A DNA stretch of 64,000 bases from Cellulomonas sp. S1-8 (lineage in GTDB: Bacteria > Actinomycetota > Actinomycetes > Actinomycetales > Cellulomonadaceae), in NCBI RefSeq assembly GCF_026184235.1, contig NZ_CP110806.1, forward strand, positions 2,728,001 to 2,792,000. The letters are read 5' to 3'. A program made the translations under genes and the position numbers. Of this stretch, positions 28,838 through 37,144 are shown one piece after another (within the stretch, counting starts at the first letter, position 1; each line of letters opens with the position of its first letter). The notes beneath the pieces are model-generated. The model did not search any database and was not told the DNA's origin. It saw only the letters and a program-made list of their open reading frames with translations.

Positions 28838-30597
28838 GACACCCTCCCGGCGCCGGCCGCGGGGGCCGGGTCGTCGACGCGGACGTCGGTGCGGGCCGGG
28901 TCGGTCGGGTTGTTCACGATGGCGATCTCCCCCGTCATCGGCGGCAGCTCGGGCAGCGCCGTCGGGTCGGTGCTGCGACGCGGCACGTCGGCGGCCGGCA
29001 GCGGCGCCTCCGGATCGGGGACCAGCGGCAGCGGCGAGCCGTCGAGGCGGATCCCGGCCCGCCGCGGCAGGGTCAGCCGGAAGTTGGCCCCCCGGCCGGG
29101 ACGACCCCAGGCCTCGAGCGTGCCGCCGTGCAGGTGCGCGTCCTCGAGCGAGATCGCCAGGCCGAGGCCCGTGCCGCCGGTCGTGCGCGCGCGCGCCGGG
29201 TCGGCCCGCCAGAACCGGTCGAACACGTGCAGCGCCTCGTCCTGCGTCATGCCGACGCCGTGGTCCCGCACGGTCACCGCGACGGCGGTCGCGTCGACGC
29301 CCACGCGCACCTCGACCGTCGACCCGTCGGCGTGCTCCACGCCGTTGACCAGCAGGTTGCGCAGCACCCGCTCGACGCGGCGGGGGTCGACGTCCGCGTC
29401 GGCACGCACCTCCGGCAGGTCCACCTGGAGCCACGACCCGCGGCGCTCCGCGAGCGGGGTCGCGTTGTCGACGGCCTGCAGCACGATGTCGCGCACGTCC
29501 ATGCCCTCCGCGTCGAGCACCGCGGCGCCCGCGTCGAAGCGGCTGATCTCGAGCAGGTCGGCCAGCAGGTCCTCGAACCGGTCCAGCTGGGTGGCCAGCA
29601 GCTCCGCGGACCGCTTGACCGCCGGCTCGAAGTCGTCGCGCGCGCCGTGGATCACCTCGCCCGCCATGCGGATCGTCGTCAGGGGCGTGCGCAGCTCGTG
29701 CGAGACGTCGGAGACGAACCGGCGCTGCAGCGTCGACAGCTCCTCCATGCGGTGGATCTGGTCCTGCAGGCTCCCGGCCATCTCGTTGAACGAGCGCGCG
29801 AGCGTGGCCATCTCGTCCTGCCCGCGCACGATCATGCGCTCGGACAGGTGGCCGTCGGCGAGGCGTTCGGCGACGTGCGCGGCGCGGCGCACCGGGTGGA
29901 CCGTCCGACGCGTCACGAGCCAGGCCATGCCCCCCAGCAGCAGGACGAGCGCGGCGGCCGCGAACGCCAGCGTCCCGAGCAGGAAGTCGAGCCGGTCCTG
30001 CTCGGCCTGCAGGCTGTAGAGGAAGAACATCTGGTAGGTGCCCGCCATGGGCACGTCGACGTCCTGACCCACGACGATCCCCGGCTCGACGTGGCCGTCG
30101 GCCGCAGGGATCGCGACGGACTGCCACTGCTGGCCGCCCTGCGACACCGCCTGCTTGAGCTCGCGGCTGACCAGGTCGACCAGGGAGGGGTCGGTGGCCG
30201 TCGCGCCGACCCCGATGGAGGCCGTCTGACCCGGTGCCCGCAGCATGAACACGTCCCGCTCACCGGAGCCGCCGTTGCGCTGCGCCGCGGTCACGTCCTT
30301 CAGCAGCAGAGCGACCTCGCTGAACGTGTCGGCCGCCGAGGCCGCGAACACGTCCTGCGCCTGCTGCGTGCTGCGCGCGCTCTCGGCGAGCAGCTGGGTC
30401 CGGCGCGCGTCGAAGAGGCCCGCGCTCGTCCTCTCCCCCACGTACACGCCGATCAGCGCCAGGGCGGCGAGCCCGATCGTCAGCGTCGAGACCAGCACGC
30501 GCAGCTGCAGCGACGACCGCCAGCGGCGCGTCAGCCCGCGGACGCGCCGCCCTGCGCGCGCCCGTCCCAGCCGGCGCCAGGCGGTCAGCCGCGGCAC
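28834..30597 (-). CDS. mtrB: Sensor histidine kinase MtrB
   Basis: A 587-residue sensor kinase. Two membrane helices (about 35-55 and 205-230) flank an extracellular sensor region. A HAMP domain follows, then the H-box FVSDVSHELRTPLT with the phosphorylated His near residue 300, and the ATPase boxes NLLVNGVEHA, DHGVGM and GGTGLGLAI. A Pro-rich tail of about 80 residues is present. GTG 30597 is preferred because a GGGG ribosome-binding site lies 6 bases upstream and the length fits the family; GTG 30672 would overlap mtrA by 38 bases and add 25 residues. MtrB phosphorylates MtrA and controls cell-wall and division genes. Confidence 0.94.
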   Translation of the reverse strand: MPRLTAWRRLGRARAGRRVRGLTRRWRSSLQLRVLVSTLTIGLAALALIGVYVGERTSAGLFDARRTQLLAESARSTQQAQDVFAASAADTFSEVALLLKDVTAAQRNGGSGERDVFMLRAPGQTASIGVGATATDPSLVDLVSRELKQAVSQGGQQWQSVAIPAADGHVEPGIVVGQDVDVPMAGTYQMFFLYSLQAEQDRLDFLLGTLAFAAAALVLLLGGMAWLVTRRTVHPVRRAAHVAERLADGHLSERMIVRGQDEMATLARSFNEMAGSLQDQIHRMEELSTLQRRFVSDVSHELRTPLTTIRMAGEVIHGARDDFEPAVKRSAELLATQLDRFEDLLADLLEISRFDAGAAVLDAEGMDVRDIVLQAVDNATPLAERRGSWLQVDLPEVRADADVDPRRVERVLRNLLVNGVEHADGSTVEVRVGVDATAVAVTVRDHGVGMTQDEALHVFDRFWRADPARARTTGGTGLGLAISLEDAHLHGGTLEAWGRPGRGANFRLTLPRRAGIRLDGSPLPLVPDPEAPLPAADVPRRSTDPTALPELPPMTGEIAIVNNPTDPARTDVRVDDPAPAAGAGRVS

Positions 30598-30634
30598 GAC
30601 GAGCCCCCGCGCGTACGCGCCCGGTGCAGCCTGG

Positions 30635-31318
30635 TCACGTCCCCGCGACGCCCGCCTTGTAGCCGACACCACGGACTGTTACGACGATCTCCGGACGCTC
30701 GGGGTCCGTCTCGATCTTCGAGCGCAGGCGCTGGACGTGGACGTTGACCAGCCGGGTGTCGGCCGCGTGGCGGTAGCCCCACACCTTCTCGAGCAGCACC
30801 TCGCGGGTGAAGACCTGCCAGGGCTTGCGCGCGAGGGCGACCAGCAGGTCGAACTCCAGGGGCGTCAGCGAGATGGGACGGCCCGCACGTTCGACCCGGT
30901 GGCCGGGCACGTCGATGGTGAGGTCGCCGATCGCCAGGTGCTCGGGTGCCGGCTCGTCGCTGCGGCGCAGCCGTGCGCGGACCCGCGCGACGAGCTCCTT
31001 GGGCTTGAACGGTTTGGAGATGTAGTCGTCGGCGCCGGACTCCAGCCCGAGCACGACGTCGACCGTGTCGCTCTTCGCGGTCAGCATGACGATCGGCACG
31101 CCCGACTCGCCACGGATCTGCCGGCAGACCTCGTTGCCGTCCTTGCCGGGCAGCATGAGGTCGAGCAGCACGAGGTCCGGCTGGGTCTGCCGGAAGATCC
31201 CGATCGCCGCGTCACCGTCCTCGCAGAAGACCGGCTCGAAACCCTCGGAGCGCAGCACGATGCCGATCATCTCGGCCAGAGCGGTGTCGTCGTCGACCAC
31301 CAGGACGCGTCCCTTCAT
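30635..31318 (-). CDS. mtrA: Response regulator MtrA
   Basis: A 227-residue OmpR-type response regulator. The receiver domain has VVDDD, the phospho-acceptor Asp53 in LLDLMLPGKDG, VMLTAKSD and YISKPFKPKEL. The C-terminal winged helix has LTPLEFDLLVALARKPWQVFTREVLLEKVWGY and TRLVNVHVQRLRSKIE. MtrA links envelope state to replication, division and wall hydrolase genes in actinobacteria. It heads the mtrA-mtrB-lpqB operon. ATG 31318 has GAGAGGA 8 bases upstream. It is divergent from the Pro-rich membrane protein across 173 bp. Confidence 0.97.
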   Translation of the reverse strand: MKGRVLVVDDDTALAEMIGIVLRSEGFEPVFCEDGDAAIGIFRQTQPDLVLLDLMLPGKDGNEVCRQIRGESGVPIVMLTAKSDTVDVVLGLESGADDYISKPFKPKELVARVRARLRRSDEPAPEHLAIGDLTIDVPGHRVERAGRPISLTPLEFDLLVALARKPWQVFTREVLLEKVWGYRHAADTRLVNVHVQRLRSKIETDPERPEIVVTVRGVGYKAGVAGT

Positions 31319-31413
31319 GCCGTCGATCCTCTCATCGCCCGGGCGTCCGGTGCGTCGGCCGCGCCGCGCAGCCGGGTGACGGTGCGTCCGGGACCGCGCC
31401 CCACCTGCACCGT

Positions 31414-31429
31414 GGCACCATGGGGTGCC
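31414..31429. repeat. Inverted repeat in the mtrA divergent region
   Basis: GGCACC (31414-31419) and GGTGCC (31424-31429) form a perfect 6-bp palindrome with a 4-nt spacer in the region between mtrA and the divergent membrane-protein gene. It could be an operator for either. Confidence 0.4.
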
Positions 31430-31491
31430 CGGCGCGCGGCGCTCGTCGCCGGACCGCGCACGCACGCAGAGGGACACGAGGAGCCGGACGC

Positions 31492-32733
31492 ATGACCTCC
31501 CCGCAGGACGACGGCACGGTCCCCGCCCCGTGGACGAGCCCCGCCGGACCGCCCGCAGGCGGCTCGTCGCCCACGCCCGCGCCACCGACGTCACCTCCGC
31601 CTCCGCCCCCGTCGGCCGACGGCTGGGGTGCCGCGCCCCCGCCGCCGGGGTGGGGAGCACCGCCTCCGCCCCCGGGGTGGGGAGCACCGCCCCCGCCGCC
31701 GCCCGGCCCGCCGCCGGGCGCGTGGGGAGAGCCGTCGACGCCCCCGGGCTGGGGGACCCCGCCGCCCGCCGGGGCCGGAGCCCCCGGATGGCGCCTGCCC
31801 GCGATGCAGCCCGGGATCATCCCGCTGCGGCCCCTGGGCCTCGGGGAGGTCCTCGACGGCGCGGTCCGTGCCGTGCGCGCGAACCCGGCCGTGATGTTCG
31901 GCCTGTCGGCCGTGGTGGTGACGATCGCCGTCACCCTGCAGACGCTGGTCCAGCTGTACGTGTCGAGCCTGATGGTGGGCGCCCTGAGTGGCGCCTTCCC
32001 CGACCAGGGACTGACGGCGAGCGACACCCAGATGATGTCCGAGGTCTTCTCGACGAGCGCGGGGCAGGTCCTGACCGTCCCGCTCCTCGTCCCCGTGACC
32101 TCGGTGCTGACCGGCCTGCTGATCGTGTCGGTGAGCCGGTCCGTGCTGGGGCAGCGCGTCGCGCTGCGCGAGGTGTGGCGCACCCGCCGGGTGTGGCTGC
32201 TCGTCGGCTGGGGCCTGCTGCAGCTCCTCGCGTCGCTGCTCGCGTTCGCGCTGTGGGTCGGCGGGGTCGTCGCCCTCGCCGTGGCCGACCTGCCCGGGGC
32301 CGCGGTCGCCGTGGGCCTGGTCGGTGGGGGCGCGCTGCTGGTCGCGATGGTGTGGGTGACCGCGCGCACGCTGCTCGTGCCGCCCGCGCTCATGCTCGAG
32401 GGCAAGCGGTTCTGGCCGACCGTCGCGCGGGCGTGGCGCCTGACGCGCGGGAGCTTCTGGCGGCTGCTCGGCATCTACCTGCTCGCGAACCTGCTCGTGT
32501 CCGTCCTGATGTACCTGTTCCTCGTCCCGGCCAGCGTCGTCGCCGGGCTCGTGACGGCGACGTCGGGCTCCGACGGGCTCACGGTGCTCGTCTCGGCCCT
32601 GGGACAGATCATCGGCATGACGCTGTCCACGACGTTCCTCGCCGCGGTCGTCGCGCTGCTGTACGTCGACGTGCGCATCCGCCGCGAGGGGCTCGACCTC
32701 GAGCTGGCGCGGGCGGCGGCGGGCGGCGCATGA
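31492..32733 (+). CDS. Pro-rich polytopic membrane protein (GPDPase membrane-domain-like)
   Basis: A 413-residue protein. The first about 110 residues are cytosolic Pro/Gly/Trp-rich repeats (GWGAPPPPP). LRPLGLGEVLDGAVRAVRANP then opens a membrane domain with about six helices, like the membrane region found with glycerophosphodiester phosphodiesterases. No catalytic domain is attached. The LEGKRFWPTVARAWRLTRGSFWRLLGIYLL segment is typical of the family. It begins a plus-strand operon with DUF4129, DUF4350, MoxR and DUF58 genes, an arrangement common in actinobacteria next to mtrAB. ATG 31492 has GAGGAG upstream. The exact job is unknown; envelope assembly is inferred. Confidence 0.83.
   Translation: MTSPQDDGTVPAPWTSPAGPPAGGSSPTPAPPTSPPPPPPSADGWGAAPPPPGWGAPPPPPGWGAPPPPPPGPPPGAWGEPSTPPGWGTPPPAGAGAPGWRLPAMQPGIIPLRPLGLGEVLDGAVRAVRANPAVMFGLSAVVVTIAVTLQTLVQLYVSSLMVGALSGAFPDQGLTASDTQMMSEVFSTSAGQVLTVPLLVPVTSVLTGLLIVSVSRSVLGQRVALREVWRTRRVWLLVGWGLLQLLASLLAFALWVGGVVALAVADLPGAAVAVGLVGGGALLVAMVWVTARTLLVPPALMLEGKRFWPTVARAWRLTRGSFWRLLGIYLLANLLVSVLMYLFLVPASVVAGLVTATSGSDGLTVLVSALGQIIGMTLSTTFLAAVVALLYVDVRIRREGLDLELARAAAGGA
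31624..31704 (+). repeat. Three 27-bp coding repeats (GWGAPPPPP)
   Basis: TGGGG-starting units begin at 31624, 31651 and 31678, each 27 bp, encoding WGAxPPPPG-type nonapeptides. The last two are nearly identical for 14 bases. They form the Pro-rich tail of the membrane protein. Confidence 0.75.
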
Positions 32734-32763
32734 CCGGCACGACCGGCACCGGACGGGCGTGAC

Positions 32764-33405
32764 GTGCCCGTCCTGACCGGGGTGCGCGCCCTGACCGGGG
32801 TGCCCGTCGAGCCCGACGCCGCGACCGCCCGCCGGTGGCTGCGCGACGAGCTGCTCGACCCGGCCTACCACCGCCAGGAGTCCCTGCTCGAGCGCGCGCT
32901 GACGTGGCTCACCGACCAGCTCGACAACCTCCCCGCGATCGGGATGTCCGGCACGACCGGCCTGCTCGTCGTCGTCGGCGTCGTCGTGGTGGTCCTGGTG
33001 GTCGCGCTGCGCGTCGCCGGACCGGTGCGGGCGGGCGCACGTCGGCGCCGGGAGGGCGTCCTGCACGCCGACGACCGCCGCACGGCAGCCGAGCTGCGCG
33101 CGTCCGCCGACGCCGCTGCGCGCTCCGGCTCCTGGTCCGTGGCGGTCGCCGACCGGTACCGCGCGGTCGTGCGCGACCTCGAGGAGCGTGCGCTGCTCGA
33201 CGAGCGGCCCGGCCGGACGGCCCACGAGGCGGCCCGCGTCGCCGGCGCGGCGCTGCCCCCGCTCGCCGCCGCGCTGGCGCGCGGCGGCGACCTGTTCGAC
33301 GACGTCGTCTACGGCGAACGGGCGGCGTCCCCGGACGACGACGCGACGCTGCGGTCGCTCGACGCGGCCGTCCGCGCGGCCCGGCCCGCCGGGGTGCCCG
33401 CATGA
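32764..33405 (+). CDS. DUF4129 family membrane protein
   Basis: A 213-residue protein with one strong membrane helix near residues 62-80 (TGLLVVVGVVVVVLVVALRV) and a C-terminal DUF4129 domain (RYRAVVRDLEERALLDERPGRTAHEAA). DUF4129 also occurs fused to transglutaminase domains in MoxR/DUF58 clusters. The GTG at 32764 is weakly supported. Just upstream, ATG 32730 overlaps the previous stop and reads only 10 codons (MTGTTGTGRA) before a TGA at 32760-32762; this mini-frame could couple translation of the two genes, or mark a past frameshift in the N-terminus. The downstream DUF4350 gene overlaps by ATGA. Confidence 0.82.
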   Translation: MPVLTGVRALTGVPVEPDAATARRWLRDELLDPAYHRQESLLERALTWLTDQLDNLPAIGMSGTTGLLVVVGVVVVVLVVALRVAGPVRAGARRRREGVLHADDRRTAAELRASADAAARSGSWSVAVADRYRAVVRDLEERALLDERPGRTAHEAARVAGAALPPLAAALARGGDLFDDVVYGERAASPDDDATLRSLDAAVRAARPAGVPA

Positions 33406-34607
33406 GCGCCCCGCCCGCCACGGACGCCCTCGCGCGCCCGGAGGTCCTCGGTGACGGCTCGACGGGTCGCACCCGGGCGGCGCACCGGTGGCGGCGCGCC
33501 CGCCCGTGGCTCGCGGTGCTGGGCGTCGTCGTGCTCGGCGGGCTCGTGCTGACGCTCCCGGCGCCGCCGTCCGGCACGACTCCCGGCGCCCCGGACAACG
33601 TGGGCGACGCGGGCGCACGCGCCGCGGCCCGCGTCCTGGAGCGGCAGGGCGTCACGGTCGAGCACGTCACCACGACGCGCGACGTCGTGGGGGCGGCGAC
33701 CGGCGACGGGACCGTCCTGGTCGTCGGCGACCAGTGGCTCACGGCCGAGCAGGTCGACGTGCTCGTCGGCCTGGAGGACGACCTCGTGCTGGTCGACGCC
33801 GGGTGGGCGCTGTCCACGATCTCGCCGGACGTCGTCTCGGCCGGCGGCGGGGCGGCGCGGGAGCAGCGCGCGGCCGCGTGCGACGACCCCGACGCGCTCG
33901 CCGCGGGCACGATCACCGCCGCCGGCGGGTACGAGGACCTCACGGGCGCGGCGACCACGTGCTTCCCCGCCGCCGGCGGCGGGACCGGCGGCGCGTACCT
34001 GACGTTCCTGCAGGACGGGCGCCGCATCACCGCCCTGTCCGACCTGGAGCTGCTGACCAACGCGTCCATCCGCGACGAGGGCAACGCCGCGCTCGTGCTG
34101 CGCACGCTGGGCCGCCACGACCACCTCGTCTGGTACGTCCCCAGCTACGACGACCTCGGCTACGTCGGCGAGGACGACTCCCGCGCGAGCCTGACCGACC
34201 TCGTGCCCTGGGTGCGTCCCGTGCTCGCGTGGCTCGTGCTCGTGCTCGTCGTCACCGTCGTGTGGCGCTCCCGGCGCCTCGGCCCCGTGGTCGCCGAGCC
34301 GCTGCCCGTGGTCGTGCGGTCGGCCGAGGCCACCCGTGGTCGCGGGCGGCTCTACCGTCGGGCCCGCGCCCACGGGCACGCCGCCGCCGCGCTGCGCGCC
34401 GGGACGGCGGCCCGCGTCGCGCACCGCCTCGGCCTTCCCCGGTCCGCCGACGCGCCATCGCTCGTCGACGCCCTCGCGCGGGCGACCGACCGACGGGCCG
34501 CCGACGTCGAGGCCCTGCTCTACGGCCCGCCACCCACCGACGACGCGAGCCTGCTGCGCCTCACCGACGACCTGCACCACCTGGAGAGCGAGGTACACCG
34601 ACCGTGA
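33402..34607 (+). CDS. DUF4350 domain membrane protein
   Basis: A 401-residue protein. It has an N-terminal helix near residues 35-52 (WLAVLGVVVLGGLVLTLP), an extracytoplasmic DUF4350 domain (about 65-265) with GARAAARVLERQGVTVEHV and GTVLVVGDQWLTAEQVDVL, and a second helix near 268-286 after LTDLVPWVRPVLAW. A C-terminal cytosolic tail of about 115 residues follows. In other bacteria DUF4350 proteins stand between DUF4129 and MoxR genes. Function unknown. Overlaps at both ends (ATGA at 33402, GTGA at 34604) show a tightly coupled operon. Confidence 0.84.
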   Translation: MSAPPATDALARPEVLGDGSTGRTRAAHRWRRARPWLAVLGVVVLGGLVLTLPAPPSGTTPGAPDNVGDAGARAAARVLERQGVTVEHVTTTRDVVGAATGDGTVLVVGDQWLTAEQVDVLVGLEDDLVLVDAGWALSTISPDVVSAGGGAAREQRAAACDDPDALAAGTITAAGGYEDLTGAATTCFPAAGGGTGGAYLTFLQDGRRITALSDLELLTNASIRDEGNAALVLRTLGRHDHLVWYVPSYDDLGYVGEDDSRASLTDLVPWVRPVLAWLVLVLVVTVVWRSRRLGPVVAEPLPVVVRSAEATRGRGRLYRRARAHGHAAAALRAGTAARVAHRLGLPRSADAPSLVDALARATDRRAADVEALLYGPPPTDDASLLRLTDDLHHLESEVHRP

Positions 34608-35671
34608 CCGACGAGACGCCGCGTCCCCCGAGCACCGACGGCTGGCCCGGAGCAGCACCGCCCGCGCCCGCCCCCCTGCACACCGTGACGCACACCGCCG
34701 GCCCGGCCCCCGCCCCGCCCGGGGCGGACCTGCGGGTCGCGCTCGCAGCCGTCCGCAGCGAGGTCGGCAAAGCGGTCGTGGGCCAGGACGCCGCCGTGAC
34801 CGGGCTGATCATCGCGCTGCTGTGCCGCGGGCACGTCCTGCTCGAGGGGGTGCCCGGTGTCGCCAAGACGCTGCTCGTCCGCTCGCTGTCGGGTGCGCTG
34901 TCCCTCGGCACCAAGCGGGTGCAGTTCACCCCCGACCTCATGCCGGGCGACGTCACCGGGTCGCTCGTGTACGACGCGCGCACCGCGCAGTTCTCGTTCC
35001 GCGAGGGACCGGTGTTCACCAACCTCCTGCTGGCCGACGAGATCAACCGCACGCCCCCCAAGACGCAGGCGTCCCTGCTGGAGGCCATGGAGGAGCGGCA
35101 GGTCACCGTCGACGGCGAGGCACGCCACCTGCCGGACCCGTTCGTCGTCGTCGCGACCCAGAACCCCGTCGAGTACGAGGGCACCTACCCGCTGCCCGAG
35201 GCGCAGCTGGACCGCTTCCTGCTCAAGCTGCTGCTCCCCCTGCCCGAGCGCGCCGACGAGGTCGAGGTCCTGACCCGGCACGCCGCAGGGTTCGACCCGC
35301 GGGACCTCGCCGCCGCCGGCCTGCGGCCCGTCGCCGGTGCCGACGACCTGGCGCGGGCGCGCGCGCAGGTCGCCCGCGTGCAGATCTCCCCCGAGGTGCT
35401 CGGGTACGTCGTCGACGTGTGCCGCGCCACCCGCACGTCGCCGTCCCTGAGCCTGGGGGTCTCGCCGCGCGGTGCGACGGCCCTGCTCGCGACGTCGCGC
35501 GCCTGGGCGTGGCTGTCGGGTCGCGAGTACGTGACGCCGGACGACGTGCAGGCGCTCGCGCACCCCACGCTGCGGCACCGCGTCCAGCTGCGTCCGGAGG
35601 CCGAGATCGAGGGCGTCACCGCCGAGTCGGTCCTCGACACGGTCCTCGCGTCCGTGCCCGTCCCCCGGTGA
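34604..35671 (+). CDS. MoxR family AAA+ ATPase
   Basis: A 355-residue AAA+ chaperone-like ATPase. Residues 1-45 are a Pro-rich leader. GQDAAVTGLIIALLCRGHVLLEGVPGVAKT holds Walker A, and LLADEINRTPPKTQASLLEAMEE holds Walker B and sensor segments. ATQNPVEYEGTYPLPEAQLDRF is the MoxR signature. The lid domain has SLGVSPRGATALL and YVTPDDVQAL. MoxR ATPases help fold or load cofactors on partner proteins with VWA-like domains; the DUF58 protein encoded 4 bases downstream is the probable client. GTG 34604 overlaps the previous stop (GTGA). Confidence 0.93.
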   Translation: MTDETPRPPSTDGWPGAAPPAPAPLHTVTHTAGPAPAPPGADLRVALAAVRSEVGKAVVGQDAAVTGLIIALLCRGHVLLEGVPGVAKTLLVRSLSGALSLGTKRVQFTPDLMPGDVTGSLVYDARTAQFSFREGPVFTNLLLADEINRTPPKTQASLLEAMEERQVTVDGEARHLPDPFVVVATQNPVEYEGTYPLPEAQLDRFLLKLLLPLPERADEVEVLTRHAAGFDPRDLAAAGLRPVAGADDLARARAQVARVQISPEVLGYVVDVCRATRTSPSLSLGVSPRGATALLATSRAWAWLSGREYVTPDDVQALAHPTLRHRVQLRPEAEIEGVTAESVLDTVLASVPVPR

Positions 35672-35675
35672 GCCC

Positions 35676-36992
35676 GTGGCGCTGACGTCGCGCGCGGTGC
35701 TGGTCGCGCTGGCCGGGCTGGTCCCGGTGGCGCTGCTGCCCGCCCCCCTGACGGTGCTCGTGTGGGCGCTGGTGGTCGTCGTGCTGTGCGCGGTCGACGT
35801 CGCGCTCGCCGCGTCGCCGCGCGAGCTGGCGGTGTCCCGCCGGCTGCCGGCGTCCGTGCGGCTGAGCGGCACCGCCGACGCGGTCCTCACACTGCGCAAC
35901 GTCGGACGACGGACCGCGCGTGCGCTCGTGCGCGACGCCTGGCCGCCGTCGACGCTGCCCGGCGGGGACTCCCCCACCGGTGCCCGCACGCCGCGGCACC
36001 GCGTCGACGTGCCGCCCGGGGAGCAGCGGCGGGTGACCACCACCCTCGTGCCGACGCGCCGCGGCGACGCCGTCGCCGACCGGGTCACCGTCCGCACCCT
36101 CGGGCCCCTGGGCGTCGCGGGGCGGCAGGCGTCCCTCGACGTGCCCGGGCGGCTGCGCGTGCTGCCCGAGTTCGCGTCCCGGCGGCACCTGCCCTCGCGG
36201 CTCGCGCGGCTGCGGGAGCTCGACGGGCGCGCCGCGGTCCAGGTGCGCGGCGGCGGCACCGAGTTCGACTCGCTGCGCGAGTACGTCGACGGCGACGACG
36301 TGCGGTCGATCGACTGGCGCGCGACGGCCCGCCGGCGCGAGGTCGTCGTGCGGACCTGGCGGCCCGAGCGGGACCGGCACGTGCTGCTCGTCCTCGACAC
36401 CTCGCGCACCAGCGCGGCCCGGGTGCTCGACGGCACACGTCTCGAGGCGTCGGTCGAGGCGGCCCTGCTCCTGGGTGTGCTCGCGGCACACGCCGGTGAC
36501 CGCGTCGAGCTGCTCGCCTACGACCGCCGGGTCCGCGCCCGCGCGGCCGACAGCCACTCGGCGCGCGTGCTGCCTGCCCTGGCCGACGCGCTCGCGGGCG
36601 TCCAGCCGGCGCTCGTCGAGACCGACTGGCCGGGGCTCGTCGGGCAGGTGCGCTCCCGGCTGAGCCGCCGTGCGCTGGTCGTGCTGCTGACGTCCCTGGA
36701 CCCCGCGTCCGTCGAGCAGGGGCTGCTCGACGTCGTCGGCCGCCTCACCCAGCGCCATCAGGTGGTCCTCGCGTCGGTCGCGGACCCCGAGCTCGAGCAG
36801 CTCCGCACGACGCGGCGCACGATCGAGGAGGTCTTCGACGCCGCGGCGGCGGAACGCACGTCCCTCGAGCGCGCCGCGGTCGGGGTGCGGCTGCGTCAGC
36901 GCGGCGTCGAGGTGGTCGAGGCCGCGCCCGACGACCTCGCACCGCGCCTGGCGGACACCTACCTCGCCCTGAAGGCGGCGGGCCGCCTGTAG
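35676..36992 (+). CDS. DUF58 (VWA-like) membrane protein
   Basis: A 438-residue protein. Two adjacent membrane helices lie near residues 8-45. A beta domain follows, then the DUF58 core GGGTEFDSLREYVDGDDVRSIDWRATARR near residue 200, which is diagnostic. It is followed by a VWA-like stretch, VLLVLDTSRTS, where the DTS-x-S metal site is only partly kept. DUF58 proteins pair with MoxR ATPases in envelope or stress complexes. The GTG at 35676 lies 4 bases after the MoxR stop. A complex inverted-repeat region follows the stop and may terminate the operon. Confidence 0.9.
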   Translation: MALTSRAVLVALAGLVPVALLPAPLTVLVWALVVVVLCAVDVALAASPRELAVSRRLPASVRLSGTADAVLTLRNVGRRTARALVRDAWPPSTLPGGDSPTGARTPRHRVDVPPGEQRRVTTTLVPTRRGDAVADRVTVRTLGPLGVAGRQASLDVPGRLRVLPEFASRRHLPSRLARLRELDGRAAVQVRGGGTEFDSLREYVDGDDVRSIDWRATARRREVVVRTWRPERDRHVLLVLDTSRTSAARVLDGTRLEASVEAALLLGVLAAHAGDRVELLAYDRRVRARAADSHSARVLPALADALAGVQPALVETDWPGLVGQVRSRLSRRALVVLLTSLDPASVEQGLLDVVGRLTQRHQVVLASVADPELEQLRTTRRTIEEVFDAAAAERTSLERAAVGVRLRQRGVEVVEAAPDDLAPRLADTYLALKAAGRL

Positions 36993-37008
36993 CCGCCGTC
37001 CGGCCTCA

Positions 37009-37102
37009 CGAGACCGAGAGAACCGGGACCTCAAGACCCGGAAAGCTCGGTCTGGCGAGACCGAGGGGGCCGGGACTCGAGGGGCCGGATCTCTCGGTCT
37101 CG
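37009..37102. repeat. Four alternating inverted copies of AGACCGAG after DUF58
   Basis: AGACCGAG is at 37011-37018 and 37058-37065; its reverse complement CTCGGTCT is at 37046-37053 and 37093-37100. The outer pair extends to a perfect 12-bp match (37009-37020 with 37091-37102). The inner pair makes an 8-bp hairpin with a GGCG loop. CCGGG/CCCGG arms fill the space between. Nested folding is possible. It could be the operon terminator or an operator array for the downstream gene. Confidence 0.75.
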
Positions 37103-37132
37103 CGGCGCGGGGGCTGTGTCGGCGGTCGCCGT

Positions 37133-37138
37133 TAGATT
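37133..37138 (+). promoter_or_regulatory. -10 element of the AlkZ-like gene (leaderless)
   Basis: TAGATT lies exactly 6 bases before GTG 37145, giving a leaderless transcript that is separate from the DUF58 operon. Confidence 0.6.
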
Positions 37139-37144
37139 CGAGGC

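Noticed and set aside
26048..30019. 1323-codon open frame on the plus strand
   Set aside because: It is the shadow of comF, lpqB and mtrB, which are clear on the other strand.
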